The notes below the pieces were generated by a model, which saw only the letters and a program-made list of their open reading frames with translations, searched no databases and was not told the origin of the DNA. Positions 1 through 7,096 of a DNA stretch of 25,058 nucleotides are shown here, one piece after another. The DNA lies in the IMG/VR virus record IMGVR_UViG_3300047317_000707, positions 1-25,058 of that record, one strand, 5' to 3'. Both the position numbers and the translations under genes were made by a program. The DNA comes from a virus. Each line of letters starts with the position of its first letter. The stretch's first letter is position 1.

Positions 1-1
1 A

Positions 2-127
2 AATTTATACGAACCCGGAAGGGCTACTGATCTGATAGATACGTATAAAAGGTATGGAGATAAGCCCGCGCCTCCTTTGTGGGAAGACAAGTTCTTTGAG
101 TTCACAGCAACTGAGATGAAAAGATGA
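2..127 (+). CDS. 3' end of an unidentified gene (5' part outside window)
   Basis: An open frame enters from the left edge and ends in TGA at 125-127, giving about 41 residues that end FEFTATEMKR. The frame has no stop, and the final ATGA overlaps the start of the next gene, as at most junctions in this block. The visible tail is charged, with aromatic residues near its end and no recognisable motif. I cannot name the protein. Its position directly upstream of the DpdA-like gene makes it a candidate for another member of the DNA modification set, but nothing in the residues proves that. Confidence 0.6.
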   Translation, partial: NLYEPGRATDLIDTYKRYGDKPAPPLWEDKFFEFTATEMKR

Positions 128-1212
128 AAAACTATGTGGTAATGTTGGATAGCGGTGCCTGGACTGCCCATACCAAGGGTATGACGATTAACTTGGATAA
201 GTATGCAGAATTTGTTCATCAGAATAAACATCTGTTTGGTGGTGGTGTGTTCAATTTGGACTTCATAGATCCACCGGTCTCTGCTGCATACCAGACTGAA
301 TCAGCTGAAAAGAGCTATAAGAACTGGATTGAGCTGCGCAAGCTTGGGATTGATACCATACCTGTTCACCATATTGGCGATGATGACGAGTCATACCTAA
401 AGAAGTATTTAGAGCAGACTGATTATATTGGAATTGGTGCAATTGCCAAACTAAACGCTGAAGCTCGAATTTACGGACTTGATTATATCTGGAAAGAATA
501 TCTGTCAAATAAGGATGGTACGCCCAGGTATAGATGTCATGGTCTTGGTTTGACTGATATCAAGATCACGCTGCGCTATCCTTGGTTCTCTGTGGATAGT
601 ACTCGTGCGATTATGCTGGCTGCACATGGTGGTATCTTGCTGCCTAAACTTGATGGTGACAAGTTCTCCTACAGAGAGATATACCAGGTTGCGGTGAGTA
701 ATCAAGGTCGTAGTCATTATCGGGGTAAGGGTGATAGTTTTTATGGCATGTCAAAGCTCATCCAGGGTCAGATAAAGCACTATTGTACTTCGTTAGGTTA
801 TGAGTTGGATGATTCTATTGCGGGACGTACACTTAATCCCCTGATGAAGAGTCGAAAGAAGGTAGATGGTAAGTGGACGTCAGATTTTGCTTCACGTCAA
901 TTGGGGTTCCCTGAAGAAGCTGCGCTTGCTGATGCTCCTTTAGTAAGTAACAATGTAGATGAGAAGAACTTGTCGGCAAGCTGGGTTCCCAGGTTTATCT
1001 TTAATCTATATGTGTCGGATCAGTTTATCAAGTATTGGCGCACACAAGGTAAAACGATCAGGATCTATAATGTAGTTGGTGGAGGCAATGTGTTCGACAC
1101 GTTTGTTGTTGGATCACAGAGTGTCCCAGCTAATAGATGCTTGGTCAGTTATGCTAGGCTTTCCGGTTCCTTTCTTGATCGGTTAAAAGAGGTTGTCAAT
1201 GGACATCACTAG
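124..1212 (+). CDS. dpdA: DpdA-like 7-deazaguanine DNA transglycosylase (TGT-like)
   Basis: This 362-residue protein resembles phage DpdA, a relative of tRNA-guanine transglycosylase that swaps guanine in DNA for a 7-deazaguanine base. The TIM-barrel landmarks are in order: LDSGAWTA at 8-15 (compare DSGGFQ of TGT, which carries a catalytic Asp), NLDFIDP at 44-50, IPVHHIGD at 79-86, YIGIGA at 101-106, HGLGLTD at 139-145 and YPWFSVDST at 152-160. D9 and D158 are the likely catalytic acids by analogy. The C-terminal 200 residues are less familiar and may bind DNA. The start overlaps the previous gene by ATGA, and the 3' end overlaps dnaN by 14 bases. QueD and QueE, which make the base precursor, lie at 15.0-16.4 kb on the same strand. 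The family call is good; the exact base inserted is unknown. Confidence 0.82.
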   Translation: MKNYVVMLDSGAWTAHTKGMTINLDKYAEFVHQNKHLFGGGVFNLDFIDPPVSAAYQTESAEKSYKNWIELRKLGIDTIPVHHIGDDDESYLKKYLEQTDYIGIGAIAKLNAEARIYGLDYIWKEYLSNKDGTPRYRCHGLGLTDIKITLRYPWFSVDSTRAIMLAAHGGILLPKLDGDKFSYREIYQVAVSNQGRSHYRGKGDSFYGMSKLIQGQIKHYCTSLGYELDDSIAGRTLNPLMKSRKKVDGKWTSDFASRQLGFPEEAALADAPLVSNNVDEKNLSASWVPRFIFNLYVSDQFIKYWRTQGKTIRIYNVVGGGNVFDTFVVGSQSVPANRCLVSYARLSGSFLDRLKEVVNGHH

Positions 1213-2215
1213 AGAAGCATTAACAAAGGCAATTGGTTTAGTTGTACCAGGTATTGCGAGGAAGGAAGTCTTTGATCAGGCTAATAAACTAGCCTTTGAT
1301 CAAGGTAATCTGATATCTTACAATGATCAAGTTTCGATCTTTCACCCGCTTGAAGGAAGCGAAGAACTTTCCGGTGCTCTTGATGGTCGTCGCTTGTACG
1401 ACCTTCTGAACAAGACTGATTCTAGTAATGTTAAGATGATCCAAAAGGGTAACAATATTGAAGTAAGTGTTGGAAGGACCACGGTCAGTCTAATCACAGC
1501 ACCGGTGGCTTTACCCTTTGCTGAGATCGACTGGACTGGTGAGGATCAGATTTTACCGAATGATTTTAAGAAGGGGCTAAAGTTGGTTGCTAGTACCTGT
1601 GCGCGCGACATGAGTAGGCCCGTTTTGACCTGCGTTTATATGGCGGGTGAGTATCTGACTGGGTCAGATGGGTATCGCGTAGCCCAGTTTAGGATTGAAG
1701 GGGCGGATCTTCCATCTATTCTGTTACCCGTTACTGCTGCTGAATTGTTAGAGGATGAGGATTACGTTATCAAGACTGTTGCCGTTGGAGAGAAAGGTGA
1801 GTGGGTTAGGTTTGCTACAGAAGACAATACTGTGATTTGTGCGCGTACGTCATCTGGTACTTACCCGGATCTCTCTGCCACATTGTCTACAGAGGGAGAG
1901 GATATTACTCTACCAAAGAGGTTAACCGAAACACTGGAGCGCGCGCAGATCTTTTCCAAGCGGGATCACAGGATTGACGAAGAGGTTAGAATCACTTTAA
2001 GTGGGACTCAAATTGTTGTTGGGGCTAGTTGTGATGGTGGAACGTTTAAGGAGATTGTGAGGGCAAGTCAAGAAGTCAGTGGTGAGTTTATGTTTAATAT
2101 ACATCCTGAGTTCTTGTCGAGAGCTTTAACCGAAGAGAATGCAAACTGTGTCCTAAATACTTCGAAGATTAAGTTTACCGGACCGCAATGGGAACATGTG
2201 GTAGCACTTCGATGA
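1199..2215 (+). CDS. dnaN: DNA polymerase sliding clamp (beta subunit, DnaN-like)
   Basis: This 338-residue protein is a beta-clamp homologue, somewhat shorter than the bacterial clamp of about 366. Family marks include LTCVYMAGEYLTGSDGYRVA near 144-163 (the region between domains 1 and 2 where bacterial clamps have a gtDGhRLA-like stretch), TYPDL in the third domain, FNIHPEFLSRAL and the C-terminal WEHVVALR, where cellular clamps end in an MPMRL-like strand. It would form a ring on DNA and tether the phage polymerase and other clamp clients. The ATG at 1199 is preferred over TTG at 1193 because AAAGAGG at 1186-1192 sits six bases before the ATG. It overlaps the dpdA end and is joined to the next gene by ATGA. 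The clamp loader is encoded at 5452-6411. Confidence 0.9.
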   Translation: MDITREALTKAIGLVVPGIARKEVFDQANKLAFDQGNLISYNDQVSIFHPLEGSEELSGALDGRRLYDLLNKTDSSNVKMIQKGNNIEVSVGRTTVSLITAPVALPFAEIDWTGEDQILPNDFKKGLKLVASTCARDMSRPVLTCVYMAGEYLTGSDGYRVAQFRIEGADLPSILLPVTAAELLEDEDYVIKTVAVGEKGEWVRFATEDNTVICARTSSGTYPDLSATLSTEGEDITLPKRLTETLERAQIFSKRDHRIDEEVRITLSGTQIVVGASCDGGTFKEIVRASQEVSGEFMFNIHPEFLSRALTEENANCVLNTSKIKFTGPQWEHVVALR

Positions 2216-2400
2216 AGAAAGCTCAAGGTAATGATTTAGTTGAGGTCTCCGGCGAAGTTCGCAGTGAAACGGAGAAAGCCTATAGGTTTTATGACGGGAA
2301 AGAATACGTTTGGCTGCCTAAATCTCTGTGTGAGTGGGATAAAGGTGCTAAGGAAATGACAATGCCCGAATGGCTTGCGCAGGACAAAGGACTCATCTAA
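2212..2400 (+). CDS. Small conserved phage protein, WLPKS type, unknown function
   Basis: This 62-residue protein begins at the ATG that overlaps the dnaN stop (ATGA). An in-frame ATG at 2188 is possible but would lie inside dnaN with no better ribosome site. The core reads EVSGEVRSETEKAYRFYDG and then VWLPKSLCEW. It resembles small phage proteins often found beside replication genes, with a VSG-E-R-ET-KA-FYDG-WLPKS pattern. It is probably a compact beta-rich fold. No catalytic residues are evident and no function is known to me. Its place between clamp and polymerase genes suggests a replication accessory role, which is inference only. Confidence 0.7.
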   Translation: MKKAQGNDLVEVSGEVRSETEKAYRFYDGKEYVWLPKSLCEWDKGAKEMTMPEWLAQDKGLI

Positions 2401-2660
2401 TGCGTATACACATCTATGAAGAAGAACTAGGTGAAGGTGTCGAACTTATCCGCAAGGATAACGTTAATGGTAACGAGACTTTTTATGGTCTTCGTATATG
2501 GCTTAAATCACCAAAAGAGATACTTGAGCATTCTACACCAGAAGATGACGATCGTAATGCCGTAACTTTTTGGTGCCGCTCAAAGGATGACCTGTTTGGG
2601 ATGCTGGTTTCCATGTCAGATGCACTTGGTTGTTCGAGAATCACAAGGCTCGACGGGTGA
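2400..2660 (+). CDS. Hypothetical protein, 86 aa
   Basis: The ATG overlaps the preceding stop (TAATG at 2398-2402), with AAAGGA about eight bases upstream, so translation is probably coupled. The protein is acidic, starts MRIHIYEEELGEGVELIRKD, and has an alternating strand-helix look: LRIWLKSPKEILEH, AVTFWCRSKDDLFGML, then a helix with a lone cysteine near the end. I do not recognise a family. It lies between the clamp and the UDG-exonuclease gene and shares their base composition, so it is an ordinary member of the operon. Confidence 0.7.
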   Translation: MRIHIYEEELGEGVELIRKDNVNGNETFYGLRIWLKSPKEILEHSTPEDDDRNAVTFWCRSKDDLFGMLVSMSDALGCSRITRLDG

Positions 2661-2663
2661 TAA

Positions 2664-3899
2664 ATGCCAATACCGAGGTTATTCGGGGATAATGAACCTC
2701 CAGCTAAAGGTGGGCTGGGTAAACCTCTGTCATGTGTATCTTGTGGTCTGTATAATGGACCAATCAACCCAAAGATGCCTCCCTTCGGGGATTTCAAGAA
2801 ACAGATTATGGTTATTGGTGAAGGACCCGGTGAACAAGAGGATCGAAAAGGTAGACCATTCCAGGGACCAACCGGTAATGCTATCAAAGAAGCATTGAGT
2901 GATCTTGGTATTGATCTATTTCGTGATTGTATAAATTTGAATGCAGTTAATTGTCGACCACCTAGTAATAGAGCACCATCTGTCCACGAGATTGCGTGTT
3001 GTAGAGCGCGGATAGTGTCCCCCGCTATAGCTGCGCATAGTCCTCGATTAATGCTGCTACTGGGCGGGAGCGCCGTTACTAGTGTCCTTGGAAGTGTGCT
3101 ACCGGAAGCGCAGGACTCGAGCATTGGAAAGTGGCGTGGTTTTCACATCCCTCTACCGGAATTAGGTGCCTGGATTTGCCCAACGTATCATCCCAGTTAT
3201 GTTTCCAGGTCCAGTGATAGGCCTGAAGTAGAGACAGTTTGGAAGAATGATTTGAAACAAGCTATTGACTTGCTAAATGTATCTGTACCCAGAGTAGAGA
3301 TTTTACGTAATAGGATTGTTCTTCTTCATGGTGAAGAAGAGATTCTTAGAGCATTGAATAGGGTAAAAGTACGAAAAGGTCTGTTCTCATTTGATTATGA
3401 GACTGTAGGATTAAGTGCAAAGTTACACAGTATAGTTTGTGCGTCTTTTTGTCAGTCACCTGAGCGTGCGTATGCGTTTATGTTTACTGATGCTTCCGAG
3501 GCTGTTCGTCAAGCTTGGCGGGATATTCTAGTAAACGAAGATATTGGTAAGATCTCACATAATCTATCATTTGAATATGAGTGGAGCCGCTTCCATTTTG
3601 ATATTGATGAGATAAATTGGGCTTGGGATAGTATGCTTGCAGCACATGTTATTGATAATCGTACGGGTATTTGTGGGTTAAAGTTTCAATCTTTTATCAA
3701 TTTTGGTGTTGTAGGGTATGAGAATTTAATCGATCCCTATTTAAAGTCTGTAACACCGCGAGATCCCACTGCGCCAAACCGTATACTAGAGTTTATAGAG
3801 AGGCATGGTGAAGATGAATGCCTAATCTATTGCGGGATTGACTCCCTTCTCGCCTATAGGTTAACCATGAAGCAAATGAAAGAGATTGAAGATGGCTGA
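2664..3899 (+). CDS. Family 4 uracil-DNA glycosylase fused to DnaQ-like 3'-5' exonuclease
   Basis: This 411-residue protein has two domains. Residues about 18-205 are a family 4 UDG: CVSC at 24-27, GEGPGEQED at 52-60, GRPFQGPTGNA at 63-73, NCRPPSNRAP at 96-105, a cysteine pair at 112-113 and HPSYV at 176-180. C24, C27, C97 and C112 or C113 are the probable 4Fe-4S ligands. Residues about 236-405 are a polymerase-I-type exonuclease: FDYET with D244 and E246, HNLSFEYE at 299-306, DSMLAAHVID at 322-331, and YCGID with Y389 and D393. The exo II acid is E304 rather than Asp. It should excise uracil and proofread. The polymerase domain is a separate gene starting at 4076, so this looks like a polymerase I split after its exonuclease. 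UDG fusion to polymerase is known in some phages such as SPO1. Confidence 0.88.
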   Translation: MPIPRLFGDNEPPAKGGLGKPLSCVSCGLYNGPINPKMPPFGDFKKQIMVIGEGPGEQEDRKGRPFQGPTGNAIKEALSDLGIDLFRDCINLNAVNCRPPSNRAPSVHEIACCRARIVSPAIAAHSPRLMLLLGGSAVTSVLGSVLPEAQDSSIGKWRGFHIPLPELGAWICPTYHPSYVSRSSDRPEVETVWKNDLKQAIDLLNVSVPRVEILRNRIVLLHGEEEILRALNRVKVRKGLFSFDYETVGLSAKLHSIVCASFCQSPERAYAFMFTDASEAVRQAWRDILVNEDIGKISHNLSFEYEWSRFHFDIDEINWAWDSMLAAHVIDNRTGICGLKFQSFINFGVVGYENLIDPYLKSVTPRDPTAPNRILEFIERHGEDECLIYCGIDSLLAYRLTMKQMKEIEDG

Positions 3900-4098
3900 T
3901 GTTCACTTTGATTTTGGTATTTGGAATCAAAAGGCAGGTTGGATAGGAAAGTGCCCTAAACATGGTCCTCAGCAGAGTGGTCTTTCTATTTCCCTCCCAC
4001 CCCTAATTAGAAATTATTGTGGTGAATGTTTAATTGAATTGTTAGATCAGTTTTGTCATCCTCTGGAGTACGTCAATGAAAATGATGGAAGCCTATAA
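3892..4098 (+). CDS. Small putative zinc-binding protein between exonuclease and polymerase
   Basis: This 68-residue protein starts at the ATG overlapping the UDG-exonuclease stop. A TTG six bases earlier is in frame but less likely. CPKHG at about 21-25 and CGECL at about 44-48 give a C-x2-H plus C-x2-C arrangement that could bind one zinc ion. The stretch WIGKCPKHG resembles treble-clef or zinc-ribbon starts. Its last 23 bases overlap the polymerase gene, so expression of the three is coupled. Function is unknown. Its position exactly at the split between the exonuclease and polymerase halves makes a linking or accessory role worth considering, but that is inference. Confidence 0.7.
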   Translation: MADVHFDFGIWNQKAGWIGKCPKHGPQQSGLSISLPPLIRNYCGECLIELLDQFCHPLEYVNENDGSL

Positions 4099-5455
4099 GC
4101 TGCTCCAACGAGGGGCTGAAGCTCTTACCCTTGTAGAGGAAGCGGGGATTTGTATTGATCTTGTTTATGTTAGGGAGAAACTGGCTTGGGTTGAGCAAAA
4201 GTTAAAGCAGTCAGAATTACGACTAAAGAGCAGTGAGTTAGGCATTGCTTGGCTTGGTCGCTATGGTGATGCAATGAAGATTCAAAGTGTCCCTCAATTG
4301 AGACACATCCTTTATCAGGATATGCGAGCTAAACCATTCAAGATGTCTGAGGGTGGTGAAGAGAGTACAAACGAGGAATCCCTTCGACAGACTAATGTTG
4401 ATGGTGTTGTCCATTTGTTGCGGATGCGGAGGCTGAAAAAGGCTAAAGATGTTTTGAAAGTGTTGATTAGATCTACAGTCAATGGCAAGATCCACCCATC
4501 TTTTCTGTTGCATACAGTATCAACGTATAGATCGTCTAGTGCTGATCCCAACCTGCAGAATATACCAGCCCGAGATAAAGAAATTATGGACATCTGTAGA
4601 AGGGCGTTTCTTCCCAGCCCTGGTCATATTTTGATGGAGATTGACTTTTCAGGTATTGAAGTCGGTATTGCAGCAACTTATCACAAAGATCCTGTAATGA
4701 TTAAGTACTTACAGGATGAGACAAGTGATATGCACGGGGATATGGCAGGTGAGATTTTCTTGCTGCCCAAATTGAATACCCCTCTCAAAGAGATGGAAGG
4801 TGGGTATACATTAAGGCAGTCAGCAAAGAACGGGTTTGTCTTCCCGCAATTCTACGGTGACTATTACGAGCCCTGCGCGCTTAATGTCGCTTGTTCCTGG
4901 TGCAAGCTACCAAAGGATGGAATGTGGAAGCCTAATCACGGTGTTGTATTTAATGGTAAACCCATAGGGGAACATTTGATATCTAAAGACATTGATTCGT
5001 TTAGTGTATTTGTTGATCACATGGAACGGGTACAAAACAACTTTTGGGGCAAGCGTTTCAAAGTATATAATGCTTGGAGAAAGACTTGGCATTCTAAGTA
5101 CCAAAAGACCGGTGAATTTGAAATGAAGACCGGGTTTAGGGTCTCCGGTGTTATGGAAAAGAATCAAGTAATCAATTTCCCTGTACAAGGGGCCGCATTC
5201 CATTGTTTGTTATGGTCTTTGATTGAAATGGTAAAGCAGTTAAAGGGTTGGCAGAGTAAGGTGGTTGGTGAGATACACGACAGTATGCTGATAGATGCAC
5301 ATCCAGACGAGATCTCTGATATTATTCTAATGGCGCAGCAAATCTGCACGGTCGATCTACCAAACCACTGGTCTTGGATAGATATACCTATGCGTATCGA
5401 AGTTGCTGCCTCAGAAATAGATGGTAACTGGGCTGAAATGAAAGGTGCAGCATGA
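4076..5455 (+). CDS. polA: Family A DNA polymerase, polymerase domain only
   Basis: This 459-residue protein is the palm, fingers and thumb of a polymerase-I-type enzyme. TYRSSSADPNLQNIPAR at 150-166 is the family A signature before motif A. Motif A is MEIDFSGIEV with D190 and E195. Motif B is RQSAKN (R247, K251) running to FPQFYGD, with Y260 and G261, one residue longer than the Escherichia coli form but like a known phage variant. Motif C is EIHDSM with H401 and D402, where the usual HDE second acid is Ser. Residues 270-310 hold an insertion with CSWC. There is no exonuclease domain; that activity is in the gene ending at 3899. The start follows GGAG by seven bases. It is coupled to the clamp loader gene by ATGA. 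Confidence 0.92.
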   Translation: MKMMEAYKLLQRGAEALTLVEEAGICIDLVYVREKLAWVEQKLKQSELRLKSSELGIAWLGRYGDAMKIQSVPQLRHILYQDMRAKPFKMSEGGEESTNEESLRQTNVDGVVHLLRMRRLKKAKDVLKVLIRSTVNGKIHPSFLLHTVSTYRSSSADPNLQNIPARDKEIMDICRRAFLPSPGHILMEIDFSGIEVGIAATYHKDPVMIKYLQDETSDMHGDMAGEIFLLPKLNTPLKEMEGGYTLRQSAKNGFVFPQFYGDYYEPCALNVACSWCKLPKDGMWKPNHGVVFNGKPIGEHLISKDIDSFSVFVDHMERVQNNFWGKRFKVYNAWRKTWHSKYQKTGEFEMKTGFRVSGVMEKNQVINFPVQGAAFHCLLWSLIEMVKQLKGWQSKVVGEIHDSMLIDAHPDEISDIILMAQQICTVDLPNHWSWIDIPMRIEVAASEIDGNWAEMKGAA

Positions 5456-6411
5456 GTTTATATCAAAAATATCGTCCCCATTCTTTTGCTGAGATGGTCG
5501 GTAATGAAACGCTTGTATCTAATCTTAAAGGGTTGTTGGCTCTTGATGATCCTCCACATGCTTTTCTATTTCACGGACCCACTGGGTGTGGAAAAACGAC
5601 ACTGGGGAGGATAGTCGCAACCGAGTTAGGTTGTCATGAACAAGACTTTAAGGAAATAGACACTGCTGACTTTCGTGGTATTGATACTGCTCGTACTATT
5701 AGGCATAACGCACACTATAAGGCATTGGGTGGCACCAGACGTGCCTGGCTTATTGATGAGGCACATAAGCTGACTAATGATGCGCAAAATGCTTTGTTAA
5801 AGGGTCTGGAAGATCCACCAGATCATTGTTTTTATGTGCTTGCTACTACTGATCCTGATAAGCTTCTTGATACAATAAAGGGTAGATGCTCTGTTCACAC
5901 GGTCAGTCCATTGACTATACCGAATATGGTCAGGTTAATGGTTAAGGTATGCGCCCGTGAGCATGTATCTTTACCAAAGAATGTACTAAGTGCTGTAGCG
6001 CTTAAGGCTTCACTTGGGTTTGACGCTGACAAAGTTGATATTGATAAAGCCGAGATATGTTATCCCAGACACGCTCTTCAGCTTTTAGAAAAAGTCGTTG
6101 CGGCGGGTCCAGATGATTATATTAAGGTAATTGAAGCGTCCGACAATATAGCTAAGAATGCAGACAGGTTGGTGACATCGTTGCTTCAAAAACATCGTTG
6201 GCGTCAAGTTAGTTCGATTCTATCGATAATTCCTGAAGATGATGTTGAAATAACCCGTAGGCGTGTAATTGGTTATGCTCGTCAGGTTCTGTTGAATGGA
6301 GATGGGAATGACGTTGCTGCTGAAATAATTCATCATTTTTCAGCACCATTCTTTGATAGTGGACCTCCTGGTCTAGCATTGGCATGTTATATGGTAATCA
6401 AAAGTGGGTGA
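5452..6411 (+). CDS. Clamp loader AAA+ ATPase (DnaX / RFC small subunit-like)
   Basis: This 319-residue AAA+ protein begins LYQKYRPHSFAEMVGNE, the classic clamp loader opening. It has Walker A GPTGCGKT at 42-49, Walker B WLIDEAH at 99-105, the LLKGLEDPP segment at 115-123, sensor 1 ATTDP at 131-135 and the GRC arginine-finger motif at 144-146 (the SRC motif of cellular loaders). The C-terminal third is helical, as expected for the collar domain. A single gene suggests the phage loader is a homo-oligomer or uses one more subunit not seen here. I found no slippery A-run of the kind that gives gamma/tau forms in DnaX. It loads the clamp encoded at 1199-2215. Confidence 0.88.
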   Translation: MSLYQKYRPHSFAEMVGNETLVSNLKGLLALDDPPHAFLFHGPTGCGKTTLGRIVATELGCHEQDFKEIDTADFRGIDTARTIRHNAHYKALGGTRRAWLIDEAHKLTNDAQNALLKGLEDPPDHCFYVLATTDPDKLLDTIKGRCSVHTVSPLTIPNMVRLMVKVCAREHVSLPKNVLSAVALKASLGFDADKVDIDKAEICYPRHALQLLEKVVAAGPDDYIKVIEASDNIAKNADRLVTSLLQKHRWRQVSSILSIIPEDDVEITRRRVIGYARQVLLNGDGNDVAAEIIHHFSAPFFDSGPPGLALACYMVIKSG

Positions 6412-6415
6412 CGTA

Positions 6416-6431
6416 ATCGTATAATATAGTA
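6416..6431 (+). promoter_or_regulatory. Putative -10-like promoter element in a rare gap
   Basis: The 31-base gap after the clamp loader gene contains ATCGTATAATATAGTA, with a perfect TATAAT at 6420-6425, just before the ribosome site AGGAG at 6431-6435. A near copy lies in the only other long gap of this strand, at 14690-14706. No convincing -35 box is present 16-18 bases upstream, so it may need a phage factor or be fortuitous. If real, it starts transcription of the recombination genes. Confidence 0.4.
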
Positions 6432-6442
6432 GGAGATGTCAA

Positions 6443-6910
6443 GTGTCCTATGAGCAAGACATTGAGATTGATGAATCCGCTCTAGATGTAGAATGGGTAG
6501 ATCATTCACGTAGGATGCTTGTGTACACAACCAATGCAGCTGAGGCACATCGCGATATGGATTTGGCAAAGGCGCAAGTTGACTATGTTAAAGCCCGACT
6601 TGATAAAGAAGTAAGAGAAGATCCCAGGGCGTTTGGTCTTGGAGATCGTATAACAGAGGGAGCAATTTCTTCTGTAATTACTATCAATGATGAATATGAT
6701 GCAATTAATCGAGACTATATTGAAAAGAAGTATCAATATGAGGTGGCCACTGGAGTTGTTAAGTCGTTTGAGCATCGCAAAAGTGCCTTGGAAAATTTAG
6801 TGAGGCTGCATGGGCAAAGTTACTTTGCAGGACCCTCGGTTCCGCATAATTTATCCGAAGAGAGGCAAAAGCGAATTAATCGATCTATTAGACTACAGAG
6901 GAGAAATTGA
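6443..6910 (+). CDS. Helical phage protein, possibly a UvsY-like recombination mediator
   Basis: The 155-residue protein uses GTG at 6443, seven bases after AGGAG. It is strongly charged and almost all helix: DVEWVDHSRRMLVYTTNAAEAHRD, then AKAQVDYVKARLDKEVREDPRAFGL and TEGAISSVI, followed by a second long helix ending with ALENLVRLHGQSYFAG. The layout of a long helix, a basic loop and a second long helix beside ssDNA-binding protein and recombinase genes recalls T4 UvsY, which loads recombinase onto gp32-coated DNA. I see no decisive sequence signature, so the role rests mostly on fold type and context. It is followed without a gap by a TTG-started membrane microprotein. Confidence 0.72.
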   Translation: MSYEQDIEIDESALDVEWVDHSRRMLVYTTNAAEAHRDMDLAKAQVDYVKARLDKEVREDPRAFGLGDRITEGAISSVITINDEYDAINRDYIEKKYQYEVATGVVKSFEHRKSALENLVRLHGQSYFAGPSVPHNLSEERQKRINRSIRLQRRN

Positions 6911-7096
6911 TTGGAATTTGCAATCGCAATCGTGGTTGTGGGTTTAGCCGCCTTGCCTTTCTATGTTTTTGTATTGGCTAAGTGCGCAGCATCGGGTTGG
7001 GCCGCTGGGACGATATCTTATCTGTCCTATACACGGAGGAAACAATCTAATGGCAAAGAGTCGATTCACGAGTTTCAAGGACAAGATTGTCTTTAA
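6911..7096 (+). CDS. Single-pass membrane microprotein overlapping ssb
   Basis: This 61-residue protein starts with TTG directly after the upstream stop. GAGGAG at 6898-6903 stands seven bases before it, which supports the unusual start. Residues about 3-24 (FAIAIVVVGLAALPFYVFVLAK) form one hydrophobic segment, followed by a short polar tail with YTRRKQ. The basic residues after the segment favour an N-out, C-in topology. The last 47 bases overlap the start of the ssDNA-binding protein gene in another frame. Function is unknown. A second small membrane protein follows recA at 9238, so the recombination genes are flanked by two candidate membrane anchors. Confidence 0.62.
   Translation: MEFAIAIVVVGLAALPFYVFVLAKCAASGWAAGTISYLSYTRRKQSNGKESIHEFQGQDCL

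Noticed and set aside
1193-1198. TTG start for the sliding clamp
   Set aside because: The purine-rich ribosome site ends at 1192, leaving no spacing. ATG at 1199 fits it properly.
2483-3124. 213-codon open frame on the minus strand
   Set aside because: It lies opposite the 86-residue gene and the UDG domain, whose motifs are unmistakable. It has no recognisable motif, and its Pro/Ser-rich translation is typical of an antisense shadow.
3259-3276. Possible clamp-binding peptide QAIDLL in the UDG-exonuclease linker
   Set aside because: It only loosely fits the Q-L-S/D-L-F pattern and lies at the end of a helix. Without conservation data I cannot support it.
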